NCBI GenBank assembly: GCA_017562135.1
Contig: QEYB01000801.1
Coordinates: forward strand, 1-64,000
Direction of reading: 5' to 3'
Origin: Dipylidium caninum
Lineage: Eukaryota; Platyhelminthes; Cestoda; Cyclophyllidea; Dipylidiidae
DNA length: 64,000 nucleotides
Shown here: piece after piece, positions 56,301 to 64,000 of the stretch
Layout: each line of letters opens with the position of its first letter
How positions within the stretch are numbered: the first letter of the stretch is position 1
Notes under the pieces: generated by a model
Seen by the model: only the letters and a program-made list of their open reading frames with translations
What the model was told of the DNA's origin: nothing
Database searches by the model: none
Translations under genes and position numbers: made by a program

Positions 56301-56409
56301 TAGTACTCTGTCCTTTTCATGGCAGATTAAGCACCATAAGTAGGAAATCTCTAAAAAAGCGATAAAAATCCTCCCTGTGGCGTACGGCCCAAAACCACAC
56401 TCCCCCATG
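53398..56409. other. Upstream region of the first bZIP gene
   Basis: The missing first exon(s) of the minus-strand bZIP gene probably lie here, but none can be named. Candidate minus-strand frames at 53648-53851 and 55128-55337 have no supporting splice pair. The stretch 55140-55450 is noticeably GC-rich with CpG-containing runs (GCGCGCGTGTG), as in some promoters. Confidence 0.4.
55395..55434. repeat. Two-copy 18-base tandem repeat
   Basis: CGGCCAACCTTGTCGCCT occurs twice in tandem, with a partial third (CCAACCAAGTCGCC). It lies in the GC-rich stretch upstream of the first bZIP gene. Confidence 0.7.
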
Positions 56410-56566
56410 ATTGGTAGATTTGCACCGCAAATGATTGTGTGCGCGCAGTTGACAATCTATTGGTTAACAAGTTGCGTAATTCGCACGCGCCGCCGATTGG
56501 TCGGACTATTACGTAACGCCCGACACCGTCTCGACGACATAGCGCGCCAATATCCGATTGGCCAAT
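56410..56566. promoter_or_regulatory. Regulatory cluster: six CCAAT boxes, one C/EBP site, one NFIL3/PAR site
   Basis: ATTGG (CCAAT on minus) occurs at 56410-56414, 56459-56463, 56496-56500 and 56557-56561; CCAAT on plus at 56547-56551 and 56562-56566. Between them lie GTTGCGTAAT at 56471-56480, a perfect match to the C/EBP consensus RTTGCGYAAY, and ATTACGTAAC at 56508-56517, a perfect match to the NFIL3/PAR consensus RTTACGTAAY. The density is far above the local background. The cluster lies upstream of the first bZIP gene and downstream of the second. It may be a CCAAT-type, TATA-less promoter or enhancer; the target gene is inferred. Confidence 0.55.
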
Positions 56567-59289
56567 AGTTGATAAAACCGAAAATGATCACCAATGGTTG
56601 GTACTATTGCATTTTCTCCTAGGGCCTAGAGAAGATTGACAATTGAAATCTCAAACGCCCATCAGAATAGCTTCTTTACCTTCTTTACCTTGCCCCATGT
56701 GCCTTCGTACGAATGTTAAAAAAGCGTATTTTGTGACAGTGTTCATGTGCCTGAAAGAGTACAGAAGAGCAAATGGGTAAAACGGCAAGTGATTCATATT
56801 GAGTTGCGAAATATCATTTGCCCCGTCGTTTCTGCGCTACGCTTGCGCTTCTAGTGAGTCATACGAAGTTAGCCACCACCACTGGTGCTGCGTCATCTTA
56901 CCTCTTGGCCGAGAGTTACCCCACCGTCAAAAAACAACGGCAACAGCGGCAATTGCATTGGTGACCAATTATCACTCCTTTAACATCCTTTTCCCATTGG
57001 GCACTTTATATCAGCCCGCAATAATCCTCTAGACTTCGCTAAGTTTGAGATGTGTTTAACAACTTCTCCAATACCTCAACATACACCCACCATCTGCAAT
57101 ATTATCAGCCTCAGGTGTTTAATCGGGGAAGCAATCAGATGGGTTGGAAGATTAAGATGAATGCAAGTTAGGTCTTGCTCGAATGTAGGTGCACTTAACC
57201 CGATACTAACAAGCAATAGACATCAACAAAAACGGCTGTAAGTAGTAGAATCCGTGATGCAGTAGTCAGCCTTTGACAAACGCGTTAGTGAGGAAAGATA
57301 AAATCTCGGGTATTCGGGCTAAATGCACTGCCGCCAGAAAAGATATGGATTAAAACACCATCTCATTATTGAAGGAAGGTAAAAAGGGGATTTTTAAAGT
57401 TTCCCATTCATTAACATCTGCAAACTAAATTTCAATTTCTCTGGATGCCTTTATCTTGTTGCCTTTTTTTGGTAAGAAATATTGACAGCCTGATCGGTTA
57501 TACTCAACACCTACCGACTTTGAGGCTAGAAAGGCTCCCCTTTTGGTGAAGTGGTTGGATCTCTTTCCATTTCGTAAGGGAAACTTCGGGGAAAGCAAGC
57601 CCTATATTTGGTAATTAACTCAAAGTTGCAATTGCGCAATATATCAATGTAACTGGCGATGTCAGATAAACTTTCGATTTGGCTGGGTTATGATAAGGTA
57701 AGGGAACATCTCAGAGTTCCTTCAGCCAACCTCAAAATTTAAAGGAAATTGGGAAAAATCCATATGCAGTGTCACGGTCTCCATAATACTCTTACTTACT
57801 CCACTCTCCCCACTGAGTCTCGTCAGAACTTCGAGATTGTGCATTGGGTGCATTCACACCCCGTCCGCAATGGAAAAATCTATGGAAGTGGTACGTATTT
57901 CACGGACTTGTCCACGATTTTTCCGCTATACACGAAATAGGTGTCAGGCTACATTGACCACCACGAAAAGTGGCCTTAAAGGTTCGCTAAATAGGTGTCC
58001 ATAGAAGGAGAACCTTGGATTTTGAGAAAAACGATATCATCGGGGAAAGTAGATGAAAGTTTACATTATGAAAACTGCTTCCTAGCTTTAGCGTAGTAGG
58101 AGCATCGTGCAAAATGCATTATGGGGCAGCGTGAAAAACGCCACGGTGCGCGAAAACCAAGTGCACGCACATCTTTCTCACATAATTCACCCGAGCATTA
58201 CTCACCCCAGCATAACTCCTCCACCAATTGCGAGACAAGATACGCCACGCGCAACTTTTTTCCGCCCGTACCTTCATACATACGCACACGTACGCACCAG
58301 TTGAAACACGCGCGCGGTCGCACACACTTGTAATACGCTCTCACCCTCCTTCCTAACCCTACACATACTCGCCTTACGTGAATATATGTGAACAGGCACG
58401 CATGCATGCATACGCATATGCACACACACACCCACACATGGGAGTGAAACCCTCTTTGTATGAAGAGGGGTAGAATTCAGGGAAGGGGGGAAAGTGTGAC
58501 GCCTGCTTGTGAATTCCCATTTGACAGTAAACAACCCATAATATAATGACCTTGGCACTACTGATAATCACTAAATTAGACCACTCAAAATATCGAATTT
58601 TAGCGGCGATAGGTAGGCTGGGAGTACGTGCGTGTGCGCGTGCGTGCTTCGGTATTGCGTGGCCCAGCCACTAATCTGTTAAGCAATTGGACAGAGGGAA
58701 ATAAGTCGATGACTCATTTCATTAAGCTGAGTACACGAACAAGGTGGATGATCTGAGACGGGATTGCAGAGAGGGCATAACGAGCAAATAAGAGTTGGAA
58801 ATCTGCCGTTAGGGCTTTCGTTTCATGAACATGGATGCCTAGAAATTACTGAAATAGGCGAAAAGTATTTAGAAAAAAGTATTTAGAAGGAGCAGTAGTA
58901 TTTACGGGGCGCCAGAGGTATCAATTAACCAACTGGATTACTATCCAAGGGGACTTTTTGACTGGTTCCACACCGATGATGATGGCAGCATGTCTACTCG
59001 CGACTAGTTGCAACGCCATTCTCCCCTGAGTCAGGATGCCTACCCTTGATTACCAAAGAATAATGACTCTTGGGTTGAATATACATCGCCACTAAAGCAA
59101 ACAACAACTGTTCTCAGTGAGGCCTATCAAAAATTCCCATAAGGTTTTCTGAACTTCATTGGTACAGTTCATACCCCCTATAACACTACCAAGAATATTT
59201 GAATGGAATATTAACGGTCTTCCGAACACTCGAAGCCGACGTCAGTTGGCCAAACGACACTAGTCGTAGGTAGCTGAATCTGCCCTGAT
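56567..59289. other. Spacer without supported genes
   Basis: I see no gene. Frames around 58.1-58.6 kb on both strands run through a low-complexity AC/ACGC/CATG-rich tract and are artefacts of composition. Confidence 0.5.
58396..58440. repeat. CA/CATG-rich simple sequence
   Basis: GCATGCATGCATACGCATATG followed by a run of CA dinucleotides. The surrounding 200 bases are enriched for ACACGC and TACGCAC motifs. Confidence 0.7.
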
Positions 59290-60892
59290 TTACCAACACG
59301 AGAGGTGCGGGCGTGGAGGGGGCAGTAACTGCGGTTCTGAGAAACGTTAAACGAAGTGTAATGTACCGGACTAAGGGCCTCAGTAGCTGAATGAGGATCT
59401 CGTGTTAGACAGTATAAAAATTCCTTAGAATGCTCCTGAGACAGCAAGCTTGATGGCAGGTTACATTAAGAGGCACTACTACCTCCCCCGGACGATTATA
59501 TAGTAGCAAGCACGTACAATGGGCACACCCAATGAAGAGCTTGTCAAAGGATGGATATGATCAAGTATGGAGGTATTCCTACTGCTAACGATTTGCAACA
59601 CGTTTCGAGCAGTATCGAATGCTTGACTCCTCGTCTCTCAACACATTGAGACCGCGGTTACAGAAGAACAGAATAGATCAAAGGCTTCATGAAATCTTAA
59701 TGACTGTCATTTTCGTGCTAGAAGAGCAAGGGATCTGCAGAGAACCGGCTGTGTTCCCTAACAGAAAACGCAATTGTAAAGAAAAATAGGAGATCCACAA
59801 AAGATTCTCATCGTTAGAGCATTACTACAGCTGGATTCTACTCAAATAAGCCTCTGCCCACAGTTCCAAGGCCTTTCGTGAAGTAGACGGATGTGTGAAA
59901 ATCAGTCTCGGAAAGAGTGGACTTATAAAGTATTCAGAGGAGCTCTTTATATTTCACCATGAGAAAACAGAATGCTTTAAATGGGCTGTTGGATTCAAAT
60001 GTAAGGTAGGACGGCTCTAAGCAAAATGAAAGTATTTAGCATCAACAATTGACTCGCGATCATTCACAGCCACACACAAAGATGAACAGTATCACTAGTT
60101 ACAGTCAAAGCTGGTGAACTCACGCTGATCCATATCACTGATGGAAGGCAAAATAGACTGCGAAGTCGGCGAAAGAGATGGAGTGTAATTGTTTTGAAGC
60201 ACTGCAATTTTTCCGCCAGAGAGATCCAAAGGGCTGTCCTCGACAATTCCATTGCCAAAAGCATTTGCGACTGGTGGTCGTGCCGGAGCACCATTAGAAT
60301 TGTTCGCGAAGGCTGAGAGTAGGCGCTGCAAAGCGAGGAGATCCAACGTGCTCACAGTTTGTGGCACTGCAGACGGCGGAGTTGGTAGTGAAAGAAGAGC
60401 TGGCGGTGGTGGTGGAGGCGGTGTTTCCAATGTTCCCTCTTCTCCCTTCGCTTTCAGCGCGGCAAGCTCCCTCAGTAGGGCAGCATTCTCCCTCATTAAC
60501 GCCTCATTCTGATGTTTCAACTCTGCAATCTCCTGCTCCATTAATGCGTCGTTTTGCCGCCTTTTTTCCCTCGATCGCTTAGCCGCCTCGTTATTCTTCC
60601 TTCTTCGTTCCCAGTACTTCTCATCCTTCTTACTCTCGGGGATGAATTCTCGGGCTTTCCGAATTTCACCGGGTCGATAAAAGGAGGCACAAACGTCCCC
60701 TTCCATCGTCCCTTCGCCCTCTTCTTCTTCCAAATGAGGAGGTGGAGGTGAAGCTCCATGGGTTGCTGACATCATAGAGTTGTAGAGGAAGGTGGAGGAG
60801 ACTGGAGGAATGATGGAGGAACTCGGGCTGCTGTGAGGAGAATCGGTGCTGGAGGGTCCAGCGCCCAATTCGGTGACTCCCAGTTCGCCCAT
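59290..60892 (-). CDS. NFIL3/Vrille-type (E4BP4-like) bZIP transcription factor
   Basis: The main exon runs from ATG at 60892 (in-frame TAA further upstream) down to a GTGAGT donor after 60124, 256 codons. Alternatives at the 3' end: splicing to 59336-59290, in phase after a good acceptor (GTTTCTCAG), adds QPQLLPPPRPHLSCW and a stop. Reading through the donor instead ends at 60095 after REFTSFDCN. The N-terminus is Ser/Pro-rich with an acidic patch (HLEEEEGEG). The bZIP begins REFIPESKKDEKYWERRRKN, continues NNEAAKRSREKRRQNDALME, with leucine heptads in IAELKHQNEALMRENAALL. This REFIP-KKD-YW-RRRKNNEAAKRSREKRR layout is characteristic of NFIL3 and Drosophila Vrille. A poly-Pro run follows, and near residue 220 comes EDSPLDLSGGK, whose PLDLS matches the CtBP corepressor-binding motif PxDLS. 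It probably acts as a nuclear repressor on TTACGTAA sites. Family assignment is strong. Confidence 0.88.
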
Positions 60893-63800
60893 GCCGCGTG
60901 ATAAAGGCAACGGCGTCGATGATTAGCAAGCGAGCAGGCTACTGTTTATGCCGTGTGCACATTTACTGTGCAGTAGCAGTGGTGGTGGTGGTGACGGTAG
61001 AGGTGGAGGTGGTACGGACAGGCACTTGCGTGTGCGCTCGTCCGCTGTGTTGTGGCGAGAGACAGACAGGCAAGCATGCCATTGGACGCAAAGTACTCAG
61101 GTGTGTACGTACATCCATAACCGTGCAACTTACTGGAGAAGGGGGACGTCGGTTATTAGGCCGGTTATGAGGCGTCTATTTCAGTTTACGGTTGTGACCT
61201 TGCGCGCGGGTGCTGTTGGGGCACCCCTTGGCTCAGTGGGTCGGTCTCGACAGTGTCGTCCACTTACCATCACGCGCTAAATAGCGCCTTAAGTCTGTTT
61301 GTGGGCGTGAGCCTAAGTTTTAAACCCTTTAACCAGTCATGTAACTGCCCCAAACCATTGTTTATCCGTTTAGCCTGTTTCAACATCGGGTGCTGCAGTG
61401 AGTTGGTAGCACTAGCTTGTGGACTCTCGGGGTCTTAATATATCATCAGTAATTATTAGTAGTACACAGCCAACAAGTTAAACATCTCATGGGCGCGTGA
61501 CCCTATGCTAGGCTGGTGAAGGATGTTAGACGTGTAGTCATCAGTTGAGCTATAACAAAGCCTTCCAACTTCCCTCTCTTTCGTGGTCGAGGAGGCTTGT
61601 GTGTGGGAACGGGGCAGTAAGTCACTCGCGCTATCCGTCTCATCAATCGTTATGTGCAGACTAAGATGGCTTACCGAAATGGCATGGTGAGGTGAATGAA
61701 TGCGTGAATGGGAAGCGTCAGTATCTAATGCGGGAATTATATGGGTACGGGATAAACTAGCGGTGAGACACGAGTGTGGATGAACGCACTACTTCGCATA
61801 GGAAGGGTTTGTTAGCAGTACCGGAGTGTGGAAGGACGCTGGATGGCTATGGCACGGTCAGGCTGTCGGGTGGAAATATGATTTGTGGATGGAAAATTGG
61901 AGGCACGAGCGGAGGGCGGGAGTTCTTTCTTCTGACGCCTCCCACTCGATGGCTGTCTATATCTCAGCAAGTTTTGGTCAATCTCCGATTCTGTTTCGCA
62001 CACCCCCCATCCCCTTGCACCCTCTATCTCTCCAGGTTATTCTTTTTTGATACTCCTTTGACTCGACATATAACTAGACATCCTCATCTGTGTATTCATT
62101 GCAAATATAGCTAAAAAAGCTTTTATGATATGTTCCGCTTAAATTAGGGGCTCTTACCATCAGCGTATAGGGGATTTTGTGTCATCCATTTAGACCACCC
62201 GATGTAGTGGTTCCCTTGGTGATTTGCATCTCACGCATGCCCGTGGAGAAAGTGGAAAAGGAGTTTATTATTTACTGACGGAAAACTTCAGAGGCCATCC
62301 GCGTGCCCGAATGCCACCTAGCCCAAGTGGTGGACAAGTAACTGACTGCATCCACCATCCCTCGCTATCCTAGCTCACCACTAGAATTTCATCAAGTTAA
62401 GTGATGATGATGACGTTGAGTGTGTAGTGGGAGGGGAAATGCGTCATAGAGCGTGTCGTCATAAATCAGTACACGGTCACCAGAGTAGTAAAAAACCCCA
62501 TCGTGGTTTGAAACTCCCAACCACTGCAATAAAGCCTACCGTCATCCCGCCCTCTACTCCTACCCCTGCCTCCCGATCCACCCCCTTTCGCTCCGCTCCC
62601 CGACCATCCTCCGGGTGACGTAAACACGGAGCAGGTGGTGGTTTTGGTAGTTCAGGTTCCCGTAATCGTATGCGTCAAACCCTGGATGCGGAGTTCAATG
62701 CCACTGCGTCTCAGGGCTCAGGTGAAGTAGATTCTATCAGACGTTAACGATTGTGCCGAAACAAACCTCCTCTAACTCAAACGCACTTGGCTACACCTTT
62801 ATCCATCTTAGTTAATGTGGAGTCACTCAGACATCGTCATTAAATTGCTGATAAATAACCTACTGAACAATCAGAATTGGCCACAATGCTTAGATCATGA
62901 CCATTTATCAGACAAGTAAGATGTCTTTTGGCTCGAGTAGCGCAAGAACTCGCCTCATTTGTCACCTTGCTAGTTTAAGACACACTCCCGACTCCGAGGG
63001 TGGGCATTCGGATCGTCTAAAAAATGATTACTGACGTTTGCACTGATGATATAGCGGGGAATGCTACGTCCGGTATTTGGCGAAGGATACGCCTCCTCTC
63101 GACTGCCCAATCACCGCACTCGAGATGGTCTATGCAGTTGGCCTAATGACTCACAATAAAAGGGGTGCGGCTGGGTTCGAAGTTCGGTGTTCTCAAGACT
63201 AACGTTAATCGCCACTACGGTCAGGGATGTGGATGCCTCCGTTTGCGTCGTTGATTTTCAATCAACAACATTATCACGGAAGGGATGGGAGTTCGAAGAT
63301 TTTACAATAGTACAGAAGGAAAGGAATGCATGCGACCGAAATAAGCTGTTGATGTAAATACAAAGTCTGGTGTAAATGTTCACTTTAACCTGTGCAAGGC
63401 TACCTTCTATCACAATTGTGACCCGTTGCAGACAGACTTTGAGCTCACCTCATGATTTACAAATTTATCCGCTAATGAAGTGCCCATTCTGCAAACGGGT
63501 AATGGATTTCACTAAGCTAGCACCTTTTCATCTTCACTTGGGGCAGACCTGTACTTCACTGATCCTCGTCTCAACCGCGGTAACGGCGTTTTTGAGGACA
63601 TGAAGTACATTTCTTTTTGACCTCTAGTCGCTGGGATTCCTAACTTAAACATACCGGAGAAGTGGAGCCGGGGTGACGGGGTGAGGGATTGGACTTAATG
63701 AGAACCGCTACTGAAGTATTAGTCATGAAGGCTGACAGACATTCCCCCTCATCTCCGCCTCAACTTGACCATTAATAAGGTGTGAATGTGTACAGCGAGA

Positions 63801-64000
63801 TGGAAAGACGGTCGTGCGTTGACCATGAAGTTGATAAGACCATGACACCTTGATAGCTGTCAGTCTGACGTTACGTTAACTGAGTTACATCACGCAATCA
63901 GGTTACCAGGCATCTACTGAAGAGCTAGGAATAAAACACCTCCCCATGCTGCACGAAGTGGATGACAATCGAGGAGGGCGACTGTGTACTACCTTTGGAG
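60893..64000. other. Region upstream of the NFIL3-like gene, no supported gene
   Basis: The first few hundred bases should contain the leader and promoter of the minus-strand bZIP gene; they include a GGTGGT/GGAGGT-type simple repeat at about 60975-61014. Beyond that, open frames are short (up to about 112 codons, 61776-62114 plus) and have no recognisable domain or clear splice partners. Confidence 0.45.
60975..61014. repeat. GGTGGT-type trinucleotide repeat
   Basis: Imperfect run of GTG and GAG triplets (GGTGGTGGTGGTGACGG, then GAGGTGGAGGTGG) just upstream of the NFIL3-like start codon. Probably leader or promoter sequence. Confidence 0.7.

Noticed and set aside
58107..58571. Several overlapping frames on both strands
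   Set aside because: Low-complexity AC/CATG-rich sequence keeps all frames open; translations are Cys/Val/His repeats.
61195..61262. tRNA-like stretch with GGCTCAGTGGGTCGG
   Set aside because: It resembles an A box only; no matching B box (GGTTCGANNCC) or foldable cloverleaf at proper spacing.

Overview
The window looks like nuclear DNA of an invertebrate animal, most probably a parasitic flatworm (tapeworm-like). Genes are sparse and split by GT-AG introns. Introns are either very short (44, 62, 71-83 bases) or several kilobases long, spacers are large, and there is a decayed mariner transposon. The recognisable proteins are conserved metazoan families (an SLC10/P3-type carrier, a serine incorporator, a kinesin-13 and two bZIP transcription factors), but they are strongly diverged. 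No bacterial operon, CRISPR array, rRNA or convincing tRNA was seen. The phylum is an inference from gene architecture, not a database result.

Layout. From 1 to about 12.8 kb there is no gene I can name. A set of phase-compatible exon candidates on the minus strand at 8.4-9.5 kb suggests one unassigned gene. From 12.9 to 21.6 kb (plus) lies a five-exon SLC10A3-like transporter behind a TATA/initiator promoter. Its 4.7-kb second intron holds a possible antisense two-exon gene. From 21.6 to 25.3 kb is an AT-rich spacer. From 25.3 to 31.2 kb (plus) is a complete three-exon SERINC gene of 448 residues.

From 50.1 down to 33.1 kb (minus) lies a sixteen-exon kinesin-13 (KIF2/MCAK type). It carries the P-loop, switch I, switch II, KVD and KEC motifs. 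Its large 3' intron contains a dead D,D34D mariner element in the same orientation. A small divergent three-exon candidate starts about 540 bases upstream of the kinesin start codon. From 53.4 to 52.4 kb (minus) is a bZIP factor with C/EBP/PAR-like features. From 60.9 to 59.3 or 60.1 kb (minus) is a second bZIP of the NFIL3/Vrille (E4BP4) type with a CtBP-binding PLDLS motif. From 60.9 to 64 kb I find no gene.

The genes do not form an operon or a single pathway. The most suggestive relationship is at the right-hand end. Two same-strand bZIP genes flank a spacer that holds six CCAAT boxes and two perfect bZIP palindromes, one of C/EBP type and one of NFIL3/PAR type. This suggests, but does not prove, auto- or cross-regulation. 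Exon boundaries below come from reading frame, splice consensus, phase agreement and family alignment from memory. No transcript evidence was available.
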